64,000 bases of DNA, from contig CAJTCH010000012.1 in assembly GCA_910574715.1 (NCBI GenBank), positions 42,047-106,046 of the forward strand, read 5' to 3'. The notes below the pieces were generated by a model. The model saw only the letters and a program-made list of their open reading frames with translations. It searched no databases and was not told the DNA's origin. Positions 35,494 to 44,375 of the stretch are shown in pieces; positions within the stretch are counted from its first letter, which is position 1; every line of letters starts with the position of its first letter. A program made the position numbers and the translations under genes. Origin of the DNA: Lachnospiraceae bacterium. GTDB taxonomy: Bacteria > Bacillota > Clostridia > Lachnospirales > Lachnospiraceae.

Positions 35494-36420
35494 TTACGAA
35501 ATATTGACTTTTTGGATCCGATACTTCAGCGGGGTAGTCTCCGTGTATTTCTTGAATGCACGGAGGAAATTCCCAAGATTGTTATAACCGCATTCCAAAC
35601 AGACCTCCGTGACGGGCAGGTCTGTCTCTTCGAGCAGGCGCATGGCCTGCTTGATACGGTATTCATTGATATATTCCATAGGTGTCCGTCCGATGGATTT
35701 CTTGAAGAAGCGGCAGAAATACTGCTCATTCATATGGACCTGATCGGCAAGGTTCTGGATATATATCTTCTCTTTATAATTCTCCCTTATATAAGTAAGT
35801 ACCTTTTTGAGGCTTTCTACACGTTTGTCCAGATTCCTCTCGGTAGGTGTAAAGAGCTGATAATGCGAGAGGATGGCAAGAATGCGCAGAAGGTAGGATT
35901 TGATGAATAACTGGTTAGTCAGGTCATCTGTGACAGCGCCGTATTCCAGAGGATTCTTCTCGTCTAGCGGATGCCCGAAGGAACGCATGGTCTCTGAGAA
36001 TGCCTCGCGGATGGAGGCAAACCCGGGATGGTCAGGCAGAAGGCAGCGGGGGAAGAGAAGCTTCCCGTTCTGGATGGGGTGGATCAGCTGCATCTGTGCG
36101 GCGTCATAGGAGTCGAAGCTTAAGGCTCCAAGTGAAAATACAATGGCATCTTCACCGGGGCTTCCGGCTTCTTCTGTATAAATACTGTGCAGTTCTCCGG
36201 GATTGATGAAATACAGAGCCTCCGAATGGACAAAAAACTGCTCCATATTGATCTCCAGACGGAAATCCCCGCCGAAAAAGTATAAGATCTCCACCTCGTC
36301 GTGCCAGTGATGCTTGATTAGGGGACCTTTCCCTAAGGAGCGGGTCTGATAGATGGCGCAGGGGAAGGATTTGGTGCCGTGAAGGCTGAGTTCTTTTAAT
36401 GTTGGCGACAATAGCTGCAT
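35494..36420 (-). CDS. AraC-family transcriptional regulator with cupin sensor domain
   Basis: The protein has 308 residues. The N-terminal half is a cupin-type ligand domain (HWHDEVEILYFFGGDF near 38-53, FINPGELHSIY). The C-terminal part has two helix-turn-helix motifs (YIQNLADQVHMNEQYFCRFFKKS split over residues 221-243, and PVTEVCLECGYNNLGNFLRAF near 263-283). The second ends in the family signature before TPLKYR. It probably senses a sugar and activates the GH13 genes downstream (inference). AGGAGG precedes the ATG. It begins 12 bp after the TetR gene, so the two may be co-transcribed. Confidence 0.9.
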   Translation of the reverse strand: MQLLSPTLKELSLHGTKSFPCAIYQTRSLGKGPLIKHHWHDEVEILYFFGGDFRLEINMEQFFVHSEALYFINPGELHSIYTEEAGSPGEDAIVFSLGALSFDSYDAAQMQLIHPIQNGKLLFPRCLLPDHPGFASIREAFSETMRSFGHPLDEKNPLEYGAVTDDLTNQLFIKSYLLRILAILSHYQLFTPTERNLDKRVESLKKVLTYIRENYKEKIYIQNLADQVHMNEQYFCRFFKKSIGRTPMEYINEYRIKQAMRLLEETDLPVTEVCLECGYNNLGNFLRAFKKYTETTPLKYRIQKVNIS

Positions 36421-36432
36421 GGAATCCTCCTT

Positions 36433-37041
36433 CTAATATTTTACCCGGTGGCTGTCGATGATCAGCCGGACAGAGCGGTACAGGAAGGGCTTGTACTGTC
36501 CGATGGGAAGCGGTTCCTGATACAGGATGGAGTTGTAGCCTGCGGAACCGGCAAGTTCTACGATGGTAAATAGCATCACATCCACATCCTGATATTCATA
36601 GCTGTCCTGGCGGACCATCTCAAGAAATGTCTCATAGAAATCATTGTCTGTGCGTTCTCCGGTCAGGAGTACGGAGCGTAAGGCCCCCATGACCAGATTC
36701 TTGGAAATGAAGTTAAGCAGGGGAATATTGAGTACCAGTGTATCTATAATATGATTCATAACGAAGATCAGTTGTTCGTCGAGCCCGGTTACCGGATCCG
36801 GCGCCTGGTCAAGGGCAAGTTTCGCCGCATGGAACAGTTCATGAGTCTTGTGGGCGATGAGCTTATTGCGGATATCGTATTTGTCCTTAAAATACAGATA
36901 GAAAGTGCCTTTTGCGACCCCGGCCTTCTCTACGATATCAGAGATGGCGGTAGAATTGATTCCCTTTGTAATAAATAGTTCGTAGGCGCTGTTAAATAGT
37001 GTCTCTTTTTTCTTTTTCTTATTTTCATCGACTTTCCCCAT
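36433..37041 (-). CDS. TetR-family transcriptional regulator
   Basis: The protein has 202 residues. The N-terminal DNA-binding helix-turn-helix is clear: LFNSAYELFITKGINSTAI, EKAGVAKGTFYLYFKDK (about residues 15-58). The C-terminal ligand domain is not conserved. The frame is open further upstream, but ATG 37041 has AGAGG in front and gives the standard TetR length. It is divergent from the MMPL gene. Three TGAC-N5-GTCA palindromes in the shared promoter region are likely operators, so it probably represses the transporter unit and itself. Confidence 0.9.
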   Translation of the reverse strand: MGKVDENKKKKKETLFNSAYELFITKGINSTAISDIVEKAGVAKGTFYLYFKDKYDIRNKLIAHKTHELFHAAKLALDQAPDPVTGLDEQLIFVMNHIIDTLVLNIPLLNFISKNLVMGALRSVLLTGERTDNDFYETFLEMVRQDSYEYQDVDVMLFTIVELAGSAGYNSILYQEPLPIGQYKPFLYRSVRLIIDSHRVKY

Positions 37042-37098
37042 AATAATCCTCTCATTCTCTTTGGAATATAGCGAGTCCCTGACCTCGGTATCATACAT

Positions 37099-37128
37099 AT
37101 TATACCCATAAAATGTCTGCATTTTCAA
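37099..37128 (-). promoter_or_regulatory. Promoter of the TetR gene
   Basis: On the minus strand TTGAAA (37123-37128) and TATAAT (37099-37104) are separated by 18 bases and lie about 60 bases before the start codon. Confidence 0.6.
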
Positions 37129-37144
37129 GTGATTTTGACAAAAA

Positions 37145-37232
37145 TGACCAAAAGTCAAAATTATTAGAAAAAGTATTGACTGATAGTCATTTTTGTAGTA
37201 TAGTGCATATTGTAAGAAATGACCAACAGTCA
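37145..37232 (+). promoter_or_regulatory. MMPL promoter with three TetR-type operators
   Basis: TTGACT (37176-37181), a 17-base spacer and TATAGT (37199-37204) form a good promoter. TGAC-N5-GTCA occurs at 37145-37157, 37177-37189 and 37220-37232. The second overlaps the -35 box and the third lies just after the expected transcription start, so bound repressor would block RNA polymerase. Confidence 0.75.
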
Positions 37233-37266
37233 TAAAAGCAGTAAAAGAGAAAAGGAGCAGGTGATT

Positions 37267-39396
37267 ATGGTTCAGTTTGGGAAAAAGGTGGTAAAGTTTC
37301 GGATACCGATATTGATCATCAGTATATTGCTGCTGATACCTTCTGTACTGGGATATGTGAATACCAGAGTGAATTATGATGTTCTGACATATCTTCCGAA
37401 GGATATCGAGACCATGAAGGGGCAGGATATTATGGTGGAGGATTTCGGAACGGGAGCCTTCTCCATGTTCATCGTGGATGGCATGGAGAGCAAGGATGTT
37501 GTGAAGCTTAAGGAAGACATTGAGAAGATCGAGCATGTGGAGAATGTCTTGTGGTATGATTCCGTGATGGATATCTCGGTTCCGGAGAGTATGCTCCCGG
37601 ATGAACTCTATGAGGTATTCAATTCCGATACGGGTACGATGATGGCGATCTTCTTCGATGAAGGAACTTCGGCGGACGGTACGATGGATGCCATCGAAGA
37701 GATCAGGAAGACGGCAGGGAAGCAGTGCTTCTTAAGCGGTATGTCTGCGATCGTGACAGATACGAAGAATCTCGCCGAGAAGGAGACACCGCTCTATGTA
37801 CTGATCGCGGTAGCGCTGGCGGTGCTGGTGCTTGGCATCACGATGGAATCCTTCTTCGTGCCGGTCCTGTTCCTCTTAAGTATCGGGATGGCGATACTAT
37901 ATAACCTGGGAAGCAATTATTTCCTGGGAGAGATCTCCTATATTACGAAGGCTCTGGCGGCGGTGCTGCAGCTTGGAGTGACGCTGGATTATTCCATATT
38001 CCTGATGCACAGCTATGAAGAGCAGCAGATACGGTATCACGGAGATAAGAAGCGGGCGATGGCACATGCGATCTCCCACACATTTTCATCGGTAGTAGGA
38101 AGCTCGGTCACGACGATCGCAGGATTTATCGCACTGTGCTTCATGAGCTTCACCCTGGGGCTCGACATCGGAGTGGTCATGGCGAAGGGTGTGGTGTTCG
38201 GCGTGATCGCCTGTGTGACGGTTCTGCCGTCCATGATTCTGTGCTGTGACAAAGTGATCGAGAAGACGAAGCACAAACCGCTGCTCCCGGATATCGGGAA
38301 GCTGTCTCAGAAGGTGACGAAGCGTTATCTCTGGTATGTGGCGGCATTTCTGATACTGTTATTTCCTGCGGTTTATGGAAATAACCACACAGGGGTCTAC
38401 TACAATCTGGATGAGACGCTTCCTAAGGAGCTTCCCAGCATTATTGCAAATGAGAAGCTGAAGGAAGATTATGAGATGAATACGACGCACATCCTCCTTC
38501 TTGACAGCTCTGTGCCGTCATCGGATGTGGGAAAGATGCTGAAGAAGATTGAGAAGGTGGACGGTGTCAAATGGGCGCTTGGATTGGATAAATTGGTCGG
38601 CCCGGGGATCCCTTCGGATATGCTTCCGGAGTCGGTCACCAGTATGCTGAAGACGGATAAATACCAGATGGTAATGGTGAACTCTTTGTATAAGGTGGCG
38701 TCGGATGAGGTGAATCAGCAGATTGCCGAGATCAATGAGATCATGGATCAGTATGACGAGAAAGCGATGCTGGTAGGAGAAGGTCCGCTTACGGCAGATC
38801 TTATCGCCATCACGGATAAGGATTTCAGGACGGTAAGCGTGGTATCCATCGGAATTATATTTATCATCATATTAATACTGTTTCAGTCCATATCGCTGCC
38901 GTTTATCCTGGTGGGTGTGATAGAATTCGCGATCTTCGTCAATATGGGGATTCCGTTCTATACAGGGACGACGCTGCCATTCGTGGCATCCATCGTGATC
39001 GGAACGATTCAGTTAGGTTCGACGGTGGATTACGCGATCCTTATGACGACCAGATATAAGCGGGAGCGGAGCCAGGGCAAGAGCAAATACGACGCGGTCA
39101 CGATTGCGCACCAGGCGTCTGCACAGTCTATTATGGTGAGCGCGCTGAGCTTCTTCGCGGCGACCGTCGGCGTGGGGCTGTATTCGAACATTGATATGAT
39201 CAGTTCCTTATGTATCTTAATGGCGCGAGGAGCGATCATCAGTATGGTGGTTGTCGTGCTGATCCTTCCGTCCATGTTCATGGTATTTGACCGGGTGATC
39301 GTGAAGACCAGCAGAGGCTTCCTGCCAAAGCGTTCGCAGGATAAGAAGAAAGAGAAGCATACGGGTTCTGATTCTATGACAGAGTGTATGCAGTAG
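37267..39396 (+). CDS. MMPL/RND-superfamily transporter
   Basis: The protein has 709 residues. It has the RND pattern of a membrane helix, a large extracellular loop, five or six helices, and then a repeat of the same layout (VVKFRIPILIISILLLIPSV; PLYVLIAVALAVLVLG; LQLGVTLDYSIFLMHSYEE; second half from about residue 365, with QLGSTVDYAILMTTRYKRE). It probably exports a lipid-like or hydrophobic substrate. ATG 37267 follows AAGGAG. An in-frame ATG at 37219 lies inside an operator and almost at the transcription start, so it is not used. It is probably co-transcribed with the next gene. Confidence 0.9.
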   Translation: MVQFGKKVVKFRIPILIISILLLIPSVLGYVNTRVNYDVLTYLPKDIETMKGQDIMVEDFGTGAFSMFIVDGMESKDVVKLKEDIEKIEHVENVLWYDSVMDISVPESMLPDELYEVFNSDTGTMMAIFFDEGTSADGTMDAIEEIRKTAGKQCFLSGMSAIVTDTKNLAEKETPLYVLIAVALAVLVLGITMESFFVPVLFLLSIGMAILYNLGSNYFLGEISYITKALAAVLQLGVTLDYSIFLMHSYEEQQIRYHGDKKRAMAHAISHTFSSVVGSSVTTIAGFIALCFMSFTLGLDIGVVMAKGVVFGVIACVTVLPSMILCCDKVIEKTKHKPLLPDIGKLSQKVTKRYLWYVAAFLILLFPAVYGNNHTGVYYNLDETLPKELPSIIANEKLKEDYEMNTTHILLLDSSVPSSDVGKMLKKIEKVDGVKWALGLDKLVGPGIPSDMLPESVTSMLKTDKYQMVMVNSLYKVASDEVNQQIAEINEIMDQYDEKAMLVGEGPLTADLIAITDKDFRTVSVVSIGIIFIIILILFQSISLPFILVGVIEFAIFVNMGIPFYTGTTLPFVASIVIGTIQLGSTVDYAILMTTRYKRERSQGKSKYDAVTIAHQASAQSIMVSALSFFAATVGVGLYSNIDMISSLCILMARGAIISMVVVVLILPSMFMVFDRVIVKTSRGFLPKRSQDKKKEKHTGSDSMTECMQ

Positions 39397-39502
39397 GATC
39401 ATGCGGATGGCCGGTATATGGTTCTGGCGGATACAGGTAGATATTATATGAAGTGTATGAGATAGACAGTTAAGGTATTGTGTGAGATCAGGAGGTATAT
39501 AT

Positions 39503-42274
39503 ATGAACAGAAATAGAAAAGTGGTAGCAAGGGCAATGGCAGTTGCAGTGGCGACAAGTGTGGTTGGAGCATACAGTTATCAGACTTCCGGTACGGTGGT
39601 GATGGCAGAGGAAGAGACCACGGAGATGCTGACGCAGGCAGCGAGTGCGGTATTGGAAGGGAATCAGGCATCTGAAAGTGAAGAAGGAACCGTGACGGCA
39701 GCAGGTCAGGAGAGTGCGGACGGTCAGGCTACGGATCAGGAGAATGCAGGCGGTCAGGTTGCCGGGGATGCAGATACAGAAGACGGCAAAGACGAGGGCG
39801 GCATCTTCAAGGAAGAATCTGTCTATGTGAAGGCGGATGCCGCAGGCAATGTAAACAGCACGACGGTTACGGAGTGGCTTAAGAATCCGGAAAACGGAGA
39901 ATTAGAGGATACTTCAGACTTAAAGGATATTAAGAATATCAAGGGCGAAGAAGCATTCACCAAAGGAAGCGGCAAGGACCTGAAATGGCAGTCCGAGGGC
40001 AATGACATTTACTACCAGGGGACGTCGAATGGGAAGCTGCCGGTGGATGTGAATATTTCCTACAAATTAAACGGAAAGGCAATTAAGGCAGAAGACCTTG
40101 AAGGGAAAGACGGAAAGGTTGAGATCCATATTGATTATACGAATCATGCGAAGGAGACGGTGGAAGTTAACGGGGAGAAGGCCGAGATGTACACACCGTT
40201 TACCACGGTGACTGCTATGATGCTTCCAACAGACGAGTACAGGAATGTGACGATCGATCACGGCAAGATCATGTCGGATGCGGATAAGAATATCGTGATA
40301 GGGCTTGGGTTCCCTGGACTTACCGAGAACTTGAAGCTTGAGGAACTGGATATGGATATCCCGGAGAGCGTGACGATCACTGCGGATGTAAAGGATGCTT
40401 CCGTAGGGCCGACGGTTACCATGGTATCCGCGGAATTAATAAATGATTTCAACCTGAATGACGTCAATGATTTCGAGAGTCTTGAGGATTCCTTAAGCGA
40501 GCTTGAGGATGCGTCCGCACAGCTTGAGGATGGTTCCAAAGACGCGTCAGACGGGGCGAAGAAACTTGCAGACGGTTCGAAGGATGCGGCAAGCGGAGCA
40601 AGGGAACTGGCTGATGGCTCCAGAGAAGCGGTCAGCGGCGTGAAGAAGCTGGTGGACGGTGCGAGCCAGGCGGCAAGCGGAGCAAGAGAACTGGCGGCAG
40701 GGTCTAAGGACGCTGCGAATGGAGCGAAGGAACTGGCGGACGGGACGAATGACGCGGCGGCAGGAGCGAAAGAACTGGCGAGCGGAGCGAACGACGCGGC
40801 GAGCGGAGCGAAAGAGCTGGCAAGCGGGGCGAAGGATGCGGCAAATGGTTCTAAGGAGCTTGCAGTTGGTTCGAAAACTGTGACAGACGGAGTCAATGAA
40901 CTGAATAACAAGAGTGGGGAACTGATTGACGGGATGAATGCTTTGGCAAATGGAGTAACCAGTTATACGCAGGGAGTGGGGCAGTTAGAAGGCGGAGCGG
41001 CACAGGTAAGCAGCGGAGCAGCCAGTCTGGAAGAAGGAGCAAAGAATCTTCAGGGAGCCGTACAGCGAGCCAAGGGCGAAGCTGATCAGTTGGTTCAGGG
41101 ATACGCACCTGTGTATGAAAGCTTGGCGGGTACGGCTACATCAGACACAGGCACACAGAATGAACTTGGAATCGCATCAGAACGTCTATATGAGGCAGAG
41201 TGTATTCTGGAGAATATAGGAGTATCACCGGCGTCAGCAGAACAGCCTGATATTATCGGCCAGGAAAGTGCAGTGCAGGCGATTATGGCGGCATACGGAG
41301 ACGTTGTAGATGAAAACGTAGTACGTGCGGCAATTTACAGTATCTATGCAGAACCGGCAGCACCCGTTGATAATTCGGCAGAGGCCAATGCGGCGATCGC
41401 CAGTGCGGCCAGTGCGATATCCGAAGCAAGCAGTCATGTAGCAGGCGCCAGCGGCGCGGCGGATCAGGCGGCACAGCAGACAACTACATTATCACAAGCT
41501 TTCTGCGGATTGTATAAAGGAACGGTAGGTCTTAAGGGAGGGCTTGATCAGATCAGTGCCGGAGCTGATTCTGTGGCTTCCGGAGCTTCCGGTTTATCAG
41601 AGGGCGCTGCAGGTCTGGCATCTGGCGTTACAGCTTTGAACCAATCCAGCGGACAGTTAACGGCAGGGGCAACGAAGCTTATGCAGAGCGGTCCGACTTT
41701 ATCCAAGGGAATCAGCCAGTTGGCGGATGGAGCAAAGCAAGTATCAGACGGAGCCAGCGCTTTGGCGGCAGGCAACCAGAAGTTGGCCGACGGAGCCGGT
41801 ACTCTTGCATCCGGCAATCAGAAATTAGCCGACGGGGCAGGCGTCCTTGCGGATGGCAATCAGCAGTTAGCGAACGGGGCCGGCGCATTACTGGCAGGCA
41901 ATCAGAAGTTGGCCGACGGAGCCGGTGCTCTTGCATCCGGCAATCAGCAGTTAGCGGACGGAACCGTGACCTTAGAGGCAGGGAGCCTGAAACTTGCGGA
42001 CGGAGCCGGAGCTCTTGCGGATGGCAATCAACAGTTGGCAGACGGGGCAAGTGCATTGGCCGACGGCAATCAGCAGCTTGCTGACGGTATGTCAGAATTC
42101 AAGACTTCCGGTATCGATAAACTGACAGATGTATTCCATAACGATATCCAGTCTGTGAAATCCAGGATCGATACTATGTCAGAGCTTGGCAAGAAATACA
42201 AATCCTTCGCCGGGATCAAGGAAGGAATGAACGGAAGCACCAAATTTATCATAGAAACAGAAGGTGTCAAATAG
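39503..42274 (+). CDS. Secreted YhgE/Pip-like coil-repeat protein
   Basis: The protein has 923 residues. The N-terminal signal peptide (RAMAVAVATSVVGAYSY) is followed by an acidic, Gln/Glu-rich linker and a region with VNISYKLNGKAI and ITADVKDASVGP typical of YhgE/Pip-type proteins. Two long runs of an about 11-residue repeat (pattern LADGSKDAASG / ALADGNQQLADG) cover residues about 340-455 and 680-865, predicting extended helical coils. Unlike YhgE/Pip, no C-terminal membrane helices are visible, so it is probably released or cell-wall associated. It sits behind the MMPL gene and probably works with it. Confidence 0.75.
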   Translation: MNRNRKVVARAMAVAVATSVVGAYSYQTSGTVVMAEEETTEMLTQAASAVLEGNQASESEEGTVTAAGQESADGQATDQENAGGQVAGDADTEDGKDEGGIFKEESVYVKADAAGNVNSTTVTEWLKNPENGELEDTSDLKDIKNIKGEEAFTKGSGKDLKWQSEGNDIYYQGTSNGKLPVDVNISYKLNGKAIKAEDLEGKDGKVEIHIDYTNHAKETVEVNGEKAEMYTPFTTVTAMMLPTDEYRNVTIDHGKIMSDADKNIVIGLGFPGLTENLKLEELDMDIPESVTITADVKDASVGPTVTMVSAELINDFNLNDVNDFESLEDSLSELEDASAQLEDGSKDASDGAKKLADGSKDAASGARELADGSREAVSGVKKLVDGASQAASGARELAAGSKDAANGAKELADGTNDAAAGAKELASGANDAASGAKELASGAKDAANGSKELAVGSKTVTDGVNELNNKSGELIDGMNALANGVTSYTQGVGQLEGGAAQVSSGAASLEEGAKNLQGAVQRAKGEADQLVQGYAPVYESLAGTATSDTGTQNELGIASERLYEAECILENIGVSPASAEQPDIIGQESAVQAIMAAYGDVVDENVVRAAIYSIYAEPAAPVDNSAEANAAIASAASAISEASSHVAGASGAADQAAQQTTTLSQAFCGLYKGTVGLKGGLDQISAGADSVASGASGLSEGAAGLASGVTALNQSSGQLTAGATKLMQSGPTLSKGISQLADGAKQVSDGASALAAGNQKLADGAGTLASGNQKLADGAGVLADGNQQLANGAGALLAGNQKLADGAGALASGNQQLADGTVTLEAGSLKLADGAGALADGNQQLADGASALADGNQQLADGMSEFKTSGIDKLTDVFHNDIQSVKSRIDTMSELGKKYKSFAGIKEGMNGSTKFIIETEGVK
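40520..42100 (+). repeat. In-frame coding repeats (about 33-bp units), two blocks
   Basis: Block one (about 40520-40880) and block two (about 41540-42100) consist of degenerate units encoding x-L-A-x-G-x-x-x-A-x-x. Adjacent units are similar at the DNA level, for example GGCAATCAGAAGTTGGCCGA at 41770 and again near 41899, so copy number could change by recombination. Confidence 0.75.
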
Positions 42275-42283
42275 ATATAAATG

Positions 42284-42315
42284 AAAAGCCGCTTGTCGTT
42301 ATGAAGGCGGCTTTT
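42284..42315 (+). terminator. Intrinsic terminator after the coil-repeat gene
   Basis: AAAAGCCGC (42284-42292) pairs with GCGGCTTTT (42307-42315), ending in a T-run 10 bases after the stop codon. Confidence 0.8.
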
Positions 42316-42318
42316 ATT

Positions 42319-42399
42319 ATGATCGAAAAAGTCTTTACATCACAATCAATGATTGATATTATGAAAATATCAAGGGAAACGGTACAGTGTAGAAAGTAG
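42319..42399 (+). CDS. Very short ORF, helix-turn-helix-like fragment
   Basis: It has 26 residues, with VFTSQSMIDIMKISRETV resembling the start of a DNA-binding helix-turn-helix. It lacks a good ribosome site and is probably a remnant of a regulator gene. Confidence 0.2.
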   Translation: MIEKVFTSQSMIDIMKISRETVQCRK

Positions 42400-42408
42400 G
42401 TGAGAAAT

Positions 42409-42540
42409 GTGACGGGAAAAGAAATTGTAAATCTTATACGGCAATTGAGACAAGTCGGCATGAGTGATACAAAAATACTTGGCTTGATAGAATATATTGT
42501 AACTCATGATCCCAAAGAAAAAGAAGCAGCAACGGAATAG
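42409..42540 (+). CDS. Small ORF of 43 residues
   Basis: The product reads MTGKEIVNLIRQLRQVGM then SDTKILGLIEYIVTHDPKEK. It is an amphipathic, mostly helical small protein. It has AGGTGAG in front of a GTG start and a clean stop at 42540, 103 bases before the next gene. It is too short for a family assignment. Confidence 0.4.
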   Translation: MTGKEIVNLIRQLRQVGMSDTKILGLIEYIVTHDPKEKEAATE

Positions 42541-42604
42541 CTTTTCGTTCCCTCAAACCCCTTCTTTCGTTCCATTTTTCATGGGAATAACGGATTTTTG
42601 CCGA

Positions 42605-42610
42605 TATAAT
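42605..42610 (+). promoter_or_regulatory. -10 element upstream of the DUF6033-like pair
   Basis: TATAAT occurs in the context GCCGATATAAT, 33 bases before the start codon. A convincing -35 box was not found. The GCCGAT part recalls flagellar sigma-factor promoters, but the matching -35 is missing. Confidence 0.35.
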
Positions 42611-42643
42611 AGATGTCAGACGAAAATGAAAGGAGAGATGAGA

Positions 42644-43597
42644 ATGGATCTTGGAGTAACAGATCAATTGAGCTGGCGTGAATTGGCAGGATTGTATCGG
42701 AGCAAAGGAATATCCGATGTGATCAGGGGCATGAGCTTCGCAGAGCTTGCGGCTGCAAGAGCATCTGAGGGCAAGGGAAAGCAGCCGGATGGAACAGAAG
42801 GGAAAACCGGAAGCTACATGGGCGAGTCATATCAGGAGCGCCTAAGCAAGATTACGGATCAGAATGCTGCGAACGCGTTCCGGCAGGCCTATGCGATGAA
42901 GATGGCAGGAGGTACAGATTATATATCGGCGGTCAGCAAGGCATATGCTTCCGGAATCACAGGCGCGGCGAATTTTGCAGATGCCTTTTCGCAGTATCAG
43001 GTCATTACCCATGTGGGAAATGCCAATATATCCTCTGCCAACTGGCAGAGAAATGATTTCCCCTTCTGGAAATATTTCCGGTCGGACACCAGCGCGGATG
43101 CGTTGAATGACTGGCGTCCCACTGGCCCGAACCCGCCTCAGACCAGAGGAGATCTGCAGAGGAATTACGGCAGTATCGGCCCCGGACGGATTGCGGTTCT
43201 TGTGCCGGAGAGCCTGCAGAAGAAGATGGACGAAGATCCTGCCTACGCCCGGCAGATCATGGCAAAGCTGCAGGAATGGAAGGCGGATTACGACCGCTGG
43301 GACAACACGGTGGCAGCTTCTTATGGAATGGATGTGGCAGAACATCAGGCCAGTAAAAGCTATGTATTTGACCTAGATGAGAACGGAGACGTAAGAAACT
43401 GTACGGTTACCAGCAGCGGCGGCGAAGTTACAGGTCCTACAAAGGAGGAGCGGGAATTAATCGAGGCTGAGCAGGAAAGGAAGTATCGATTGCGCGTGAA
43501 ATATATCCGTATTATGGAAGAGAGCGCAGAGAGGCATAGAATGCAGGAGCATGAGAATCAGCGCTATTTACAGAATCAGCTTGTGATACAGGGCTGA
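42644..43597 (+). CDS. DUF6033-like protein, first of pair
   Basis: The protein has 317 residues with no signal peptide or membrane segment. The region around residues 190-250 (NYGSIGPGRIAVLVPES, KMDEDPAYARQIMAKLQEW, WDNTVAASYGMDVAEHQ) resembles DUF6033 proteins of Lachnospiraceae. The C-terminal part is a charged helix (ERELIEAEQERKYRLRVKY). I chose ATG 42644, which follows AGGAG at 8 bases; the frame is open upstream. The function is unknown. The next gene encodes a shorter relative. Confidence 0.6.
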   Translation: MDLGVTDQLSWRELAGLYRSKGISDVIRGMSFAELAAARASEGKGKQPDGTEGKTGSYMGESYQERLSKITDQNAANAFRQAYAMKMAGGTDYISAVSKAYASGITGAANFADAFSQYQVITHVGNANISSANWQRNDFPFWKYFRSDTSADALNDWRPTGPNPPQTRGDLQRNYGSIGPGRIAVLVPESLQKKMDEDPAYARQIMAKLQEWKADYDRWDNTVAASYGMDVAEHQASKSYVFDLDENGDVRNCTVTSSGGEVTGPTKEERELIEAEQERKYRLRVKYIRIMEESAERHRMQEHENQRYLQNQLVIQG

Positions 43598-43617
43598 AAG
43601 AGACAGGAGGGAGGGGA

Positions 43618-44271
43618 ATGTCTGTGGGTATTTTAGGGATTCAGGATATGCTGGCAGGGATGTATCTGCATGCTGGAAGAACGCAGAAATCAGAGGTTAG
43701 TCCGACTGACTTTATGGAATTGCTACAACAAGCCGGAGATGTCAGGAATATTTCAAAAAAGGAGATATATCAGGAATATCTAAAGAGAAGATATGGCAAT
43801 GTGATGATTCAGGATGTTGGGAAAGACCAGAGAAGTATAGACAGCATCGGGGCGGGAACATCCGGAACAGGGAATGTTGTGATCGCGCCCAATATCCTAG
43901 AGCAGATGGTGAATGATCCGCAGAAAGCAGCTTACTACGAAGGGAAAATACAGCATTATTATGATACGCTGCCGGCGTGTCAGGCGCAATTATCACTCAT
44001 GGGACACGAGATCCATTCGTCCGGGATTGTGATCCATTCGGACGGTACGGTTACGCATTATGTAAGCGGTGATCTGAAGCCGGAGGTGAGGGCAAGGATC
44101 GAGGCACAGATGAGAGCCGAGGCGGAAGCGAAGGCAGAGAGGAAGAGAGCATATCTCAGACAAAGTGAAGAGGCGGCGTATCTTCGGAGACTGGAGATGG
44201 AGACGGCGTATCATCGGTTGGATATAGGAGCGCCCGGACTTATCAGCGGATTGTCTGGAATGAATTTTTAG
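43618..44271 (+). CDS. DUF6033-like protein, second of pair
   Basis: The protein has 217 residues. The middle part (RYGNVMIQDVG, GNVVIAPNILEQMVNDPQKA, YYEGKIQHYYD, SGIVIHSDGTVTHYVSGD) follows the same order as the first protein: a YG start, a strand ending in xxI/VAPxxL, a DP-containing helix and a strand pair near the end. The tail is a long charged helix. GGAGGGAGGGG precedes the ATG and the gap to the first gene is 20 bp, so they form an operon. The function is unknown. Confidence 0.6.
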   Translation: MSVGILGIQDMLAGMYLHAGRTQKSEVSPTDFMELLQQAGDVRNISKKEIYQEYLKRRYGNVMIQDVGKDQRSIDSIGAGTSGTGNVVIAPNILEQMVNDPQKAAYYEGKIQHYYDTLPACQAQLSLMGHEIHSSGIVIHSDGTVTHYVSGDLKPEVRARIEAQMRAEAEAKAERKRAYLRQSEEAAYLRRLEMETAYHRLDIGAPGLISGLSGMNF

Positions 44272-44339
44272 ACAGTCTGTCAAGAGGGCGAAAGCGGCTT
44301 GGAATGACAGATGAGCCGCGTATATACCTGCAATGCAAC

Positions 44340-44375
44340 AAATAATCTGTCCTTTTGCAGAAGGACAGATTATTT
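44340..44375. terminator. Bidirectional terminator
   Basis: AAATAATCTGTCCTT (44340-44354) pairs exactly with 44361-44375, with A- and T-rich flanks on both sides. It lies between convergent genes and overlaps the stop of the histidine kinase gene. Confidence 0.8.

Noticed and set aside
37219..37266. Upstream ATG for the MMPL gene
   Set aside because: It lies within an operator and only a few bases after the predicted transcription start, without a ribosome site.
36433..37536. 367-residue minus-strand frame extending the TetR gene upstream
   Set aside because: The extra N-terminal part crosses the divergent promoter and operators. The standard TetR start at 37041 has its own ribosome site.
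40258..40911. 217-residue minus-strand ORF rich in Ala/Ser/Pro
   Set aside because: It is the mirror frame of the repeat-coding region. The apparent repeats come from the real gene on the + strand.
40520..42100. Repeats considered as a CRISPR array
   Set aside because: The units are in-frame coding repeats without unique spacers of constant length, and no cas genes are present.
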